From positions 197,501 to 261,500 of the forward strand of contig JAOTOM010004340.1 of NCBI GenBank assembly GCA_034440615.1: DNA of 64,000 nt, read 5' to 3'. The translations under genes were made by a program, and so were the position numbers. Under the pieces are notes generated by a model. It searched no databases. It was not told the DNA's origin and saw nothing but the letters and a program-made list of their open reading frames with translations. This DNA is from Ashinkailepas kermadecensis (Eukaryota; Arthropoda; Thecostraca; Neolepadidae). Shown in pieces: positions 36,719 to 48,620 of this stretch (its first letter is position 1; the number at the start of each line of letters is the position of its first letter).

Positions 36719-37526
36719 TGACGGCACGGAGCCCGCCGCCCATGGAGCCCGCCGCCCATGGAGCCCGCCGCCCATGGCACCGTCTGACGGCACGGAGCCC
36801 GCCGCCCATGGAGCCCGCCGCCCATGGCACCGTCTGACGGCACGGAGCCCGCCGCCCATGGAGCCCGCCGCCCATGGCACCGTCTGACGGCACGGAGCCC
36901 GCCGCCCATGGAGCCCGCCGCCCACGGAGCCCGCCGCCCATGGAGCCCGCCGCCCATGGAGCCCGCCGCCCACGGAGCCCGCCGCCCATGGCACCGTCTG
37001 ACGGCACGGAGCCCGCCGCCCATGGCACCATCTGACGGCACGGAGCCCGCCGCCCATGGCACCGTCTGACGGCACGGAGCCCGCCGCCCATGGCACCGTC
37101 TGACGGCACGGAGCCCGCCGCCCATGGCACCATCTGACGGCACGGAGCCCGCCGCCCATGGCACCGTCTGACGGCACGGAGCCCGCCGCCCATGGCACCG
37201 TCGACGGCACGGAGCCCGCCGCCCATGGCACCATCTGACGGCACGGAGCCCGCCGCCCATGGCACCGTCTGACGGCACGGAGCCCGCCGCCCATGGTACC
37301 GTCTGACGGCACGGAGCCCGCCGCCCATGGCACCGTCTGACGGCACGGAGCCCGCCGCCCATGGCACCATCTGACGGCACGGAGCCCGCGCCCATGGCAC
37401 CATCTGACGGCACGGAGCCCGCCGCCCATGGCACCGTCTGACGGCACGGAGCCCGCCGCCCATGGCACCATCTGACGGCACGGAGCCCGCCGCCCATGGA
37501 GCCCGCCGCCCATGGCACCGCCCTCT
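36719..37526 (+). repeat. GC-rich minisatellite, 34-bp unit with 16-18 bp subunits
   Basis: The unit contains ggcacggagcccgccgccca and tggcaccgtctgac. At the left end a shorter gagcccgccgcccatg subunit is repeated alone. Open frames on the minus strand are incidental. Confidence 0.95.
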
Positions 37527-37726
37527 TCTCAGCCGTACACGTCGGCGGATGGATCTCAGCTGAGACGCACTCTCAGCCACAGTGGTCATGGTGATCAGCG
37601 ACGCAATGGCGTAGGCCACAGCGAGGAAGTCCTTAATTTCATGACTGGGTGCACTGAGTGAAGATGTTCGGACTAGCAAAGAAGCTTTGATAACGTGTGG
37701 TGGCGCTGGCTCGGCTTGTAAACACG

Positions 37727-37917
37727 TCAGGCGTCATGAGCGGACATACTACTGGTGGCGCCTCTGGTGGTCAGTTTCTGAAGTAACACCACCAGAGCGG
37801 GCTTGCGATGATTATTGGTATATTCTAGTTTCTACAGGAGGTGCAAGTAGTGTCCAACGGTCAAATTTGAGAATGATTCAAACAAGCTCACTTGGAATGT
37901 GTAGTTCGTTTTATTCC
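37727..37917 (+). repeat. Dispersed repeat, copy B (partner at 4071-4262)
   Basis: Shares gcgtcatgagcggacat, the CTCTGGTGGT/ACCACCAGAG hairpin pair, aggaggtgca and tgtgtag(t/a)tcgttttatt with copy A in the same order. Confidence 0.6.
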
Positions 37918-38156
37918 AGCCTTGATCAATACCAGCAACATCGGTTTTACCAGGCCAAAATTGGGTAGGGGAAATTCCCGGTTGTAGATGCATTCTCACC
38001 ATTCAACACCCATGAGCGTAATGTTCCTAAACAATATCGAAGGGACCTTTCAGCCCCAACTCTAATGTTGGCACAGATCATGCCAGGCTTATCGTTTCAA
38101 ATATGAAAATCTGCCTGTAGTTTTTTTTTCTCGTTGGGGCCCATTTTAACGTTCAG

Positions 38157-38460
38157 GGAATGGATTCGCTCTCGGCCGGAACGTCAGCGGCGGGCGGCCG
38201 GACAGACCCGCGCAGCTCGACAGTTCAGGAAGCTCTGTCACATGGTGGGTAGTTACCTGGGGACGCGGCCAGCCTGACGACAGGTACTGCGTCATTGACA
38301 TCAGCCGTCGCGGGACCACGGTCTCAGAACGCTGGCCACACGTTCGGCCCGCCGGCCGGCCGGCTACTCAGTTGCTAGGCGCGTTACAGTTGCGGGGCGG
38401 TGAGTCGGCTGGCTTACGGGGTGCAGCATTACGGGCAGCGCAATCATATAAATGGGCGGC
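38157..38460 (+). promoter_or_regulatory. Candidate GC-rich promoter with TATA-like box
   Basis: A CpG-rich block (38180-38430) in otherwise mixed sequence ends with catataaat at 38445-38453. It contains gttgctaggcgc, similar to an RFX half-site. About 30 bases further is a plausible start region, and gaggtaag at 38494 resembles a splice donor. No coding exon can be assigned, so this is tentative. Confidence 0.25.
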
Positions 38461-38511
38461 CAAAACAGTATTTAATATAAACTATGTTACATGAGGTAAG
38501 GGGACTTTTGG

Positions 38512-38634
38512 ACTGGCATAGTACAGTGGTGGTATTGAGGGGTGCACCGACGAGTGAGGCATCTGGTTGCAAGCTGCCGGTATTTGCTGGTTCGAACCGT
38601 TCACAGTGGATGGCGTATTTTCTGGGACGGAGAC

Positions 38635-38710
<76 letters not shown>
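38512..38710 (+). mobile_element. Possible tRNA-derived SINE with (TA)n tail
   Basis: tagtacagtgg (38519-38529) fits a pol III A box and ggttcgaacc (38589-38598) fits a B box. The segment ends directly in a perfect TA microsatellite (38638-38710), a common SINE tail. The A-B spacing of 70 bases is longer than in most tRNA SINEs, and no second copy is present here to confirm it. Confidence 0.35.
38638..38710. repeat. (TA)n microsatellite, ~36 units
   Basis: An uninterrupted TA dinucleotide run followed by acatatatgtgtgtac. Confidence 0.98.
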
Positions 38711-38717
<7 letters not shown>

Positions 38718-38929
38718 TGTGTGTACATAGGCGCTCTTTAAAACCTAAATGCTCCAATCACAGGAGTATGGAAAAGTGTGGCCCTTAGAGGAAAACTCGT
38801 CTTCAGATTATTTCCCCCACCTGAACCAAATATTGGCTACGCCACTGGCTCCATGCGTCAATTTCGTGATCGTCAAACACATGCCGGGCCGCTATCTCTC
38901 CGTGGTATTATCGTGAACAGTTGGCTGAC

Positions 38930-39082
38930 AGCTCTGCACTGCCCACAGCTCTGCACTGCCCACAGCTCTGCACTGCCCACAGCTCTGCACTGCCCACGGC
39001 TCTGCACTGCCCACAGCTCTGCACTGCCCACAGCTCTGCACTGCCCACAGCTCTGCACTGCCCACAGCTCTGCACTGCCCAC
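38930..39082 (+). repeat. Minisatellite, 17-bp unit, 9 copies
   Basis: The unit is agctctgcactgcccac, with a single variant (ggctctg) in the middle. Confidence 0.95.
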
Positions 39083-39868
39083 GCAGATGTGCTGAAATGC
39101 AGCACGCGGGACAGCGCAGTTGGACAGCGCAGTTGGAATTTTGCAGGCTGGCCAACACTGCCCTGCAAAATAACGATTCGTGCTGCTTTGACATGCTGCT
39201 TTGACATTTCAGGCAAGTCCTCAGCTCAGCACCTGATAAAATATCCATGGTGTCAGCCTCCGTGTGTCTGATGCAACTAGGGTACATCCACCTGTTTATA
39301 TGAAGTTCAAACACTGAAGATGATGTCACCGAGCGAATACAATCCTCAAACATTAGCAAAGCAGCATTCGGCTGGAGGCCATCACCAAGCCAACAGCCTT
39401 TCAGGTCCAACTCTGTAATTACATGCTTTGCATTAACTTTCCAAATGAATAGGGCTTGACAATGGTGCTGAAATCTTACAGACGCGAGTCCGTAATACCC
39501 GTCTGCCTGTCGTGTAATCATTATGGAATTTCGTCTGTAGGTTCAATGACTCAATTATATGGCGCTAAGACGACAGCTAATTTATCTAGGCATCGAACAC
39601 GCTTCGCCTCGTTAGTTAATTAGTTATTTGGACATCTGGGTACATTGGTCATGCCGGTCCCATCCCCGGCTCCACCGAGCCAGACAGAGGGTGTGACACT
39701 GATACCAACAGCATCTCGAGGAACTACGGCCACCCACCGGGCACGCTCGTGCTGGCGACATGCCGGATCCATAGTGTTGCGGCGTACAGCTGCTGGTATC
39801 TTTCGCAGTTGATTGCCGTGATAAGCCATGTTCGCGCAGAGGTGTGAAACATTGGAGGCGGTCTATGG

Positions 39869-40120
39869 CAGGGCCGAATCCAGGAATTTCGATCGGGAGG
39901 AAGGAGGGCACTTGTTCTGAAGTGGCACCATTCCTCGGGAGGGGCGCATTTTCTTCTCTGAGGGGCGCCATCGGCTGAAGAACTCATTGAGCGGGAGAGG
40001 GAGGGGGAGGGGGTGCACTGAAGCGTCCTGGAGGGGCGCCCTTTTCCAGTCGAAGGGACACCACATCTTTATCGGGGAGGGGGCACATTCCCCAAGTTCC
40101 CCCCATGTGGACCCGCCAGT
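39869..40120. mobile_element. Probable small hAT-like MITE related to R1
   Basis: Left end CAGGGCCGAATCCAGG; right end, reverse complemented, CTGGCGGGTCCAC. These resemble CAGGGGCGGATCCAG-type ends common in animal hAT MITEs. The word gccatcggctgaagaactca is shared with the R1-associated sequences at 2227 and 19643. No target duplication is evident. Confidence 0.35.
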
Positions 40121-41611
40121 CGTCAATAGCTACCTGGCCAGCCTCCACTCATTTCAACACCATTGGGAAACGTAAAACATCCATGCTGAGGCGAGGGCCT
40201 GTCACATTCCGGGACCTTAAATCCTTTGTTAGCAAGCACCATGGCGCCCTTTCTATGTGAAGAGAGAGCTGTCTATGAGAAGGCTTGGACTAGCTCGCTG
40301 CTTTTGTATGGGTGTGGGAGCTGGCTTACTTCTGAACTTGCGCCGCTCACCTCTCAATGTCTAGAGTACCTTAAATGCTTCCTTAAAATTAGATCCCAGA
40401 CGTACATTGTAAGTCTACATATGCATACCTCACTAGTAACTACATGCATACAAGAGGCACACCACAATTGCAAGCAGAAATGCATTACGGGTCATAAGTT
40501 AATTTTTGGCAATTAATAATTAAGTCGCCAAATCCATTTGTGCTCTGACATGGAAAATATTTCAGAGCTTCCTTCCAGAAAGTGCTATGCCAAAATGTGG
40601 CGTTTTGTGGAAATTGCGCAATGTGAGTTTGTGTCGGAAAAAATGAACTGATCACTAGTCAGGTAACAAGTTGCATAACACTTCTTACCGCACATATCTT
40701 CCGGGTGATCCAGTGGACAGATATATGACGCAGGCTCCCGATGGATCGCTATATGGCGCAGCTCGATCGGTTCGATTCTTATCCAAAAATGTACCTTTTC
40801 TGAATCCGACAGAGCCAATATTTTGACAACTGTCACGCATATCATTGAATACCAAAACACTGACCGAAACATCACTGAATCTAAAACTGTCCAACTCGAA
40901 ACTATTCTCATCAAATACTGTCCGACAATAAACTGCATTGTTCCTCTTTTTCACAGTGTTCTTTTTAATTGATGTCGCTATATAATCTTTAAGGTCCAAA
41001 TTAAGATACATTAACATACGTTAACCCACCGTAACCCCTAATTGGCCGGTCTGGCTAGTCGGCCATTCGTTTCAGTGCTGTAATATTACCGAGTTCTCTA
41101 GAAGAAACGACTCAGTCGCTGCGTCCAACTCAAGTATTAATTGCATATGTATACGTATGTGTTTTAGCTGGTATTCGTCGAAGACGCCGATGAATAGAAA
41201 ACTAGAAAAACCCACTGCACTATAGGCACTTTGAATCATAACATTACCGAACTAACAATAGCAATGTTAATCAAACTTCCCTGATTCCAACATCTTACTT
41301 TCGGTGTACTCGATATTCTATATCTATATGCTAGGAGCCTTGTCTTTATCCTAGGACCCAGAACCCCTAGCAGTGTCACAACAATAACAAAAAGTTACGC
41401 TATGCACCGTGAGCACCTTAAAAATCCAAAGAAGAAGAACGTCCAAGCGACAGGGAGGTTCCGAGGACTCCCGAGGCTCAGAAGGCGACCATACAAGTGT
41501 TATCGGATACGAGAGTTGGACGGCCAGGAGGTCGAGAAGACCGCTGCGCGGCACCATGTCGGTCCGCGCTCTACTTCGCTGTCCCCAGCTTCAATGTCGA
41601 CCGGACCAACG
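40121..41611. other. No gene recognised
   Basis: Mixed sequence with frames up to ~117 codons on the minus strand (40585-41017) but no recognisable domain. Confidence 0.4.
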
Positions 41612-42850
41612 TGTGAACACACCAGAGTACCCAGAGTACCCAGACTACCCAGACTACGCAGACTACCCAGAGTACCCAGAGCACCCAGACTACCCAGAGT
41701 ACCCAGAGTACCCAGAGCACCCAGACTACCCAGAGTACCCATACTACCCAGACTACCCAGAGTACCCAGAGTACCCATACTACCCAGACTGTACCGAACA
41801 GATTGCTGTACCGAACACATCTGCTGTACCCGAGCACACCGGCTGTACCGAAACACCGCTTACCGAGCACGCCGGCTGTACCGAACACACCGGCTGTACC
41901 GAGCACACCGGTGTACCGAACACAGTGTACCCATACTACCCAGACTACCCAGAGTACCCAGAGTACCCAGAGTAACACAATGTCGTACAACCAGCCGCCC
42001 TGTGTACACCGGGTGTACCGAGCACACCGGCTGTATCGAACACACCGGCTGTACCGAACACATCTGCTGTACCGAGCACACCGGCTGTACCGAGCACACC
42101 GGCTGTACCGAACACACCGGCTGTACCGAGCACACCGGCTGTACCGAGCACACCGGCTGTACCGAGCACACCGGCTGTACCGAGCACACCGGCTGTACCG
42201 AACACACCGGCTGTACCGAGCACACCGGCTGTACCGGGCAAATCACGAACACACCGGCTGTACTGAGCACACCGTCTGGGCCACAGCCGGCGACACAGGC
42301 TGTACCGCACACCGGCTGTACCGAGCACACCGGACGAACACACCGGCTGTACCGAGCACACCGGCTGTACGGCACACCGGCTGTACCGATCACACCGGCT
42401 GTACCGAGCACACCGGCTGTACCGAACACACCGGCTGTACCGAACACACCGGCTGTACCGATCACACCGGCTGTACCGAACACATCGGCTGTACCGAGCA
42501 CACCGGCTTCACCGAACACACCGGCTGTACCGAGCACACCGGCTGTACCGAACACATCTGCTGTATCGAACACATCTGCTGTACCGAGCACACCGGCTGT
42601 ACCGAGCACACCGGCTGTACCGAACACACCGGCTGTACCGAACACATCTGCTGTATCGAACACATCTGCTGTACCGAGCACACCGGCTGTACCGAGCACA
42701 CCGGCTGTACCGGGCACACCGGCTGTACCGAGCACACCGGCTGTACCGGGCACACCGGCTGTACCGAGCACACCGGCTGCACCGAACACACCGGCTGTAC
42801 CGATCACACCGGCTGTACCGAGCACACCGGCTGTACCGGGAAAATCAGCC
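41612..42850 (+). repeat. Minisatellite, 9-bp then 18-bp units, ~1.2 kb
   Basis: 41612-41790 is built of 9-base units (tacccagag / tacccagac). 41800-42850 is built of 18-base units (ccggctgtaccgagcaca and aacaca/atcaca variants). A short block of the 9-base type recurs at 41930-41975. Unit lengths divisible by three keep several frames open for hundreds of codons in both strands. Confidence 0.95.
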
Positions 42851-43176
42851 ACACGACGTCTACCATTGGATGGGCCACAGCCGGCGAGGCCTTCGCGAGG
42901 GGCGACGACGCCTGGCGTGTGCACCACGTGGGCTCGCCATGGCTTTAATGACCAGCTAGTAGGGAGTGTCCTCCTCGGCTACTCACCGGATGCAGGAGGT
43001 GCGCCGCTGCGGCCGCTGCGGCCCCTGCCGGGCCAACTCTGGCGGTGGGGAGCCCCCGCCTCCGTCCCGTCCCACCGCGCCGGTGTCGTATGGCCCCCGC
43101 AGAGCTGCCTTTGTCACTGCACGATGCGTCGATAGGCCGGCGTGCATTGTGCCGCTGTGACGTGACCGTCGTGCGG

Positions 43177-43196
43177 ATCACGTGACGTCACGTGAT
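43177..43196. promoter_or_regulatory. Perfect 20-bp palindrome combining a CRE and two E-boxes
   Basis: atcacgtgac followed by its exact complement contains TGACGTCA (CRE) in the centre and CACGTG (E-box) on each side. About 25 bases downstream is a weak TATA-like gatagataaac (43221-43231), followed by ggtcagcac, resembling an initiator. A regulatory role is inferred from motifs only; no gene can be assigned downstream. Confidence 0.35.
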
Positions 43197-43289
43197 GCGA
43201 CACCCCGCCGTACCCTCGGCGATAGATAAACACCCCCTGGTCAGCACAAGTTCACTGCTGAACTGGTAACCTGGTGATGTCGGACGGTC

Positions 43290-43460
43290 ATTGCCCGATC
43301 AACGTCGCTACAGTAGGTGGTCCCCATGTGGTCACCTTTGCTACAGTCGAGTGAAGTGGTCATTGCCTTCGCTACGGTCCATGGTCACTACGTGGTCATC
43401 ATTGCAACAGTCGAGTGAAGTGGCCATTACGTTCGGCGCACAGTCGAAGGCCATTTACGC
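43290..43460 (+). repeat. Degenerate tandem repeat
   Basis: The words cacctttgctacagtcgagtg, split by variants, recur around gtggtca/gtggcca about four times with irregular spacing (43305-43450). Confidence 0.5.
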
Positions 43461-44089
43461 ACTTTGTCTACTCGTAATGTGCTTGTCGGTCACACATTGC
43501 ACTTCACGTGCTACTCCCAAGTTGGTAGCACATTAGAGCTGGCAAGTGCAAGGACCGAAAACCCTCTCAGAAAGCCCGGTCAGGACCAGCCAGCTCTTCT
43601 GTTGTGTCATTGTGAAATAGCAGGAGCATTGGTGGCGCCAGGGCTTTGTGACGGGTTAAGCCACGCTGTGGTCCGGGGTGGAAATTTCCATACAAGCCAG
43701 GTGGCAGGGCTCGACCACCAATTAGCACGGCTGAAGGTGACGAACTCAATGTAGTGCGAGGGTTAATCCCTCTCCCCTACCGATGATTCCCTGGATCTGC
43801 CTATGATCATATTCATGCAAGCAGATACTCTGAACAATCCAAAACTCGATGTCTTGTCGCATGGTGATCATATCCCTGAAGTCAATCTTCACATTTCTCC
43901 CATCCGCGAGCTTCCGTCACCGCCTATCCTGATTTTGTGTTGATATGTTAAGATGCTGACAACCCAGGTGCTTTATCATTAGCGTATGCTTCATATGCTA
44001 GTTCTTCCAGCTTACATATTTTCCCAAAATGTTGCGCCCCCATTCCAGAAGCACTGTGAATGTATATGATTGCAAGAAACAGATACGGC

Positions 44090-44450
44090 GCTTGGAACCC
44101 ACTTCGTCGGCTCAGTGACCATCTCTTCCGGCTCAAGGACTCTCTTCGTTGGTTCAGGAACCACCTTTATTAGTCGGCCCCTTGCCGTGAGCCCGATAAC
44201 CCTTCCAGCGACACGGGCCCCCCCCCCCCCGTCAGCCTGGAAGCCCTTCACATTGGTCAGGACCGGGGCCCGGCCCGTGAGAACACTCGTCGACTCGAGG
44301 ACCGTCTTCATCGGCCTGGGACCCCTTTCGTCGGCTCAGGGACCCTTCACGTCGACACAGGGGCCTCTCACGTCAGCTCAGGGTCCCTCCAATTGTCGGC
44401 ACTGGGGCCCTTTCCGGTCAATCAAATGTCCCTGGAACGATCAATTTATG
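44090..44450. repeat. Degenerate GC-rich ~20-bp repeat
   Basis: Units of the form cgtcggctcagggaccc recur with heavy divergence, interrupted by a C-run near 44218-44231. It resembles the R1 interior in style, but I could not align it to R1. Confidence 0.4.
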
Positions 44451-44701
44451 GCACGAAAAGCCCACCTCCCCCGCCGGAATTATTTTCTAAAAGTTCCGCC
44501 CATGGCCTCCGATGTTACAGAACAATCGGGTTTGTGTACACAAACATGCAAAAACAGGATAAGCCTATATTTTATACTGATCATATTCCTGTCTAATTTT
44601 ATTGAAATCAGAAAGTTTTTTGCACCGTATGACAGCCAAGCGGCTCTATTGTTACCCAGTATGATGCCTGTTCAGTTATGTTTCTAACTTTCCAGCAGGT
44701 A

Positions 44702-46304
44702 CACTGAGAAAAAGGTGAGAACCTTATTCGTTCTCAGAGAACATCTATCGTTCTCATTTTCCCTATTCAAATCAGACCACTCAAAATGAGAACGCTGTTC
44801 GGGTGAATCAGAGAACACCCGTTCTCACACCGAAAAACGTTATCATGTGAGAACCCTTTTTAGGTTAACATTGAGAGCGATAAACCTTCTCACTTGAAAC
44901 TAAAAATCGAGATCGGACGATGCCGGTTTGAACCCTCAAAATAGAGCACGTATATTTAAAATGTACTCTTGCGAGAATGGGTTATGGTCTCGGATCGCAA
45001 ACTCCCTTCTCAGCTGAGAATGAAATAAAGTCTCAATTTGTATCGAAACGGCTTTTCTGAGAACGACCTTTCTTCTCACAAAATGCATTCCACAAAATTC
45101 ACGCCAGCTCTTTAAATCCGACGCGAATTTCATCAGTCATCGCCTCTGCTTCCAATAACTAACCCTCCAAACAGAAAACTGCTCCGGGGAAAAACACTTT
45201 TATTCAGAACAGACTTCCAGTCCAGCCACATCCAACAGCGCAACTGCCACGGCTGACGTTCAACAGGATTGTCAACAAACAAAGACAAGAACGCCGTCGA
45301 CTGAGAGATGGGCACAAGCACAAACGAGTGATTCTTGGCACACCGCATGCACCACAACTGCATCTACCACAACACGTAACCCTTGCGCCTACGTCATGAC
45401 CGCAATATGAGACCGAAATATTTTTTTTGCAATATGAGAAAGCTACAGCACGCATTACACAAACATAACTTGAGACATAACCAAAGTGTTTGAAGGCATA
45501 AAATGGTTGGAAACCCAACCTATCATAATTAGAATATTGTTTATTATCTTATTCCATTCACTCAAACCTTAAATTTAGTCCACGGATCAATAAATATGGT
45601 GGCCAAAGGCTGCCATTTTATTGATCCCTGGGCCACCATATTTATTGATCCCTGGGCTAAATCTAACGTTTAGGTGAATGAAATAAGAAAATAAAATAAT
45701 ACACTAATTATGTTAGGTTATGTACCACGAATTTTTCAGGGTCGAATAACCTCGGTTAGGTTAAATTGTATGTTTTTGTACTAATCAGCTTTCTAGTATT
45801 GCAAAACAAACTATCACGGCTAGGGTATAGATATACCCAGGGAGATACTTGACCTGGCTATAGGCACTTCCAATATACATATCCAATACAATGCGATGGC
45901 TTACCATTCAGAGGTCGCTCCATTCCATACACTGCAGTGCCCAACAGTCGCAAAGCAAGGGGCGGACAAAAACGCAATGGCCGCCTGTACGCAGTCTCTC
46001 TCTAGTTACCGTGCACGCAGCCTGAAAATGATCGGTGGCGCGCATGCGCAGACTCGTTTCGCCGCGATCGGGATCAACGACCTTCCGCTGAAACCAGTCA
46101 GAAGAATCATCTGACACCAACAAAGATTCTCGAAATATCCTTTGAAAACTGAGACTTTCTACGTGACTCAAGAGAGTATGACGATGAAGTGCTCTATCAT
46201 GAAACTGCATTTGAGTCTCAAACTAGCGTTCCTTCTCCATTGATCATAAACTCTGGTTTCTTGCGAGGACTTTTCGCATATATTCTCAAACTGTTTTTTC
46301 AGTG
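44702..46304. mobile_element. TA-flanked non-autonomous DNA transposon (1.6 kb)
   Basis: The ends are CACTGAGAAAAA and, reverse complemented, CACTGAAAAAAC, each flanked by TA (44700-44701 and 46305-46306). A TA duplication suggests a Tc1/mariner-type target, while CACTG ends also resemble CACTA-type elements, so the superfamily is open. The left 380 bases hold about a dozen GAGAAC/GTTCTC-like words. A second foldback element is nested inside (45505-45735). No transposase frame is seen. Confidence 0.55.
45505..45735. repeat. Foldback MITE: ~100-bp arms, 26-base loop
   Basis: gatcaataaatatggtggcc (45585-45604) and its exact complement (45631-45650) form the inner stem. Pairing continues outward with some mismatches through ttcattcac/gtgaatgaa and cataattag/ctaattatg to about 45510 and 45730. 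The loop carries a third partial copy of the ttattgatccctggg word. Confidence 0.8.
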
Positions 46305-46532
46305 TAACGGCTTTGTGTCAAGAAAAACTACAGGACCGGGATAAGCTTCGGCCTTGTAATGCTCAAGTCCGCATAGAGTTTTGATTGTATTGGCAATGTA
46401 AGAGGGTAAAAGAGCTGCATCACTACATGACAGGATGTTTTTTTGTGTACTGTGTATCTAACTTTTGTTAAATGGGTCATGGTAATAATGCAAAAATACA
46501 ATACCGAGATACGATTCCATTTTGTAGTTCCT

Positions 46533-46620
46533 ACGTCCAGGTACGTCCAGGTACGTCCAAATTCGTCGAGGTACGTCCAGGTACGTACGGGAACATCCTG
46601 GTACGTTCGGGTACGTAGAC
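46533..46620 (+). repeat. Short tandem repeat, ~10-bp unit
   Basis: gtacgtccag recurs with variants (gtacgttcgg, ttcgtcgag). Confidence 0.8.
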
Positions 46621-46689
46621 AGGAATTAGCCAGTAATTTCGGTCACCATGCTTCGAAAAGAACCAGTTTTCCTTAGATTTTGTTCTCAT

Positions 46690-46915
46690 TGACAGCCCGC
46701 GTAATCAGATCCCCTCCCTCCTCGTTGGCAGCCCGCATAGTAAGATCCCCTCCCTCCTCATTGACAGCCCGCATAGTAAGATCCTCTCCCTCCTCACTGG
46801 CAGCCCGCATAGTAAGATCCCCTCCCTCCTCACTGGCAGCCCGCATAGTAAGATCCCCTCCCTCCTCATTGGCAGCCCGCGTAGTAACATCCCCTCCCAC
46901 CTCAAATTGTAGGTA
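46690..46915 (+). repeat. Minisatellite, 36-bp unit, ~6 copies
   Basis: The unit contains cagcccgcatagtaagatc and ccctccctcctca. The first and last units carry cgcgta instead of cgcata. Confidence 0.95.
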
Positions 46916-47059
46916 AGCATGCCACTCTACGAAACATAACACTGCATTTCTAAACCAGAAATACAGACCACCTAAGCATGCATCTAGATGCAGGATGTTA
47001 AATCTTCATTCGAAAGGACGTCGATTCCGTATTCGGCAAGGGGCGGGTAAACGCTTGTC

Positions 47060-47790
47060 AGAACCTGTAGACGATCGTAAGAGCCCGTAGGCATTCGTTG
47101 CGGTCAGTACTCGTTCGTATGGGATCGCAGATGTCTTCGCAAGAGTTCGTAGACGTCCGTAAGGACCCTTGATCGTTTACAAGGGCCCACAGGCGTCTGC
47201 AAGCGCCCGCAAACATTCGTAAAGGCTCGTGGACGTTGGAAGGGCCAGTTCGTAAGGGCCAGATAACGTTCGTAAGCGCCCGTAGACATTCGTAAGAGCC
47301 TGCAGACCTGTAAGAGCCTGTAGACGTCCGTAAAGACCCTTGGTCGCTTGCAAGTACCCACAGACACCTGCACGCGCCCGTGGACATTTGTAAGGACCTG
47401 TGAACCTTCGTAAAGGCTAGCAGACGTTCGTAAGGACCCACAGACGTTCGTAAGGACCCGTAGAGGTTCGTAATGTCCCGTAGACATTTGCAAGGGCCCG
47501 CAGACGTTCGTAAGGACCCGTAGAGGTTCGTAATGTCCCGTAGACATTTGTAAGGGCCCGCAGACGTTTGGAAGGACCCGTAGAGAATCGTAATGTCCCG
47601 TATAGATTTGTAAGGGCCCGCAGACGTTTCGAAGGACCCGTAGAGGATCGTAATGTCCCGTAGACATTTGCAAGGACCCGCAGACGTTTGGAAGGGTTCA
47701 CAGGCGTTCGCAAGGTCCCGAAGGATTTTATAAGTGCCGGCAGACGTTTGTAAGTACCCGCAGAAGTTTGGGTCCACGGACTTCTGTAAG
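47060..47790 (+). repeat. 20-bp satellite-like array with a 60-bp higher-order unit
   Basis: The basic unit is about 20 bases (cgtagacgttcgtaagg-like). Between 47461 and 47700 it is organised in exact 60-base higher-order repeats of three variant units, repeated four times. The array becomes more diverged at both ends. Confidence 0.85.
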
Positions 47791-48062
47791 GGCATTATAA
47801 TGCCCCGCACGGTCATTACATATGCTGTATTGAAGGATGGGTCAACTATTGCTTTGCAAGTCGAAATGTGTTTTCCTGTCTCTGACCATGGACCATCAAG
47901 GGGCGGCTGGGGCGGTAACTTCCTTCCCTTTGGGCTCCGACAGGTCTCTAGCGTAGCTCTGCGGACCACGCCAGGCTTCATTAAGTAAATGTTTGCGGGG
48001 TCGTCATGGCGAAGATAAAAGCAAACAACACATTTTTCTGGTCGCCGCGGCTGTTCTCGGGC

Positions 48063-48148
48063 CACTAAAAACATCTACGGACGTTTGCGAACGTCTACGA
48101 ACCCGGACGAGCGTGTACGGACCGTCACGAACGTCTACGGACCGAGGT
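48063..48148 (-). repeat. Inverted small piece of the 20-bp satellite
   Basis: Words acgaacgtctacgga are the reverse complement of the unit in 47060-47790, so a few units lie here in the opposite orientation, ~270 bases away. Confidence 0.6.
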
Positions 48149-48454
48149 CATAACTCAGTTATTTTTGTTTGTATTTTCCGTGGAGAAGTATGGAATCACT
48201 TGTCGAATACTAAATCGACGTCTCTTCTAAAGACGTTTTGACATCTTGCTTCCAGATGCATGCCAAGGCGGTCTGCATTCCCTGTTCATAGCAGTGCCAT
48301 GCTTACTTACAATTTGAGGAGGGAGTGGACATAACGACCCGGGCTAACAATTAGGATTCAAGGGAAAATACAAAACAAAAATACATCTACTTTGGTAACG
48401 AAAGTAACAGCCCTTTTCGAAATAAAGTACACATAGCTCTGTGATATAATTACA

Positions 48455-48620
48455 TATCACGGTGGTTTCCACTGAGCCACCTGTGTCATGGTGGCTTACA
48501 CTGTACCAGCTGTGTCACGGTGGCCACACTACGCCAGTTGTGTCACGGTGGCTAGCTTCCACTGAGCCAGCTGTGTCACGGTGGCTAGCTTCCACTGAGC
48601 CAGCTGTGTCACGGTGGCTT
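48455..48620 (+). repeat. Minisatellite, ~33-bp unit, ~4 copies
   Basis: The unit contains gccagctgtgtcacggtgg and ctagcttccactga. The left copies are diverged. Confidence 0.85.

Noticed and set aside
36574..37679. Long minus-strand frames rich in GRRAP/AVRRCH
   Set aside because: They follow the 34-bp GC-rich repeat in all three phases. No start context or domain is present.
41402..43135. 577-codon TPAVPS-rich, mucin-like frame
   Set aside because: The 18-bp unit is a multiple of three and lacks stops, so frames on both strands stay open (also 381 and 355 codons). Neither the N- nor C-terminal part shows a known domain.
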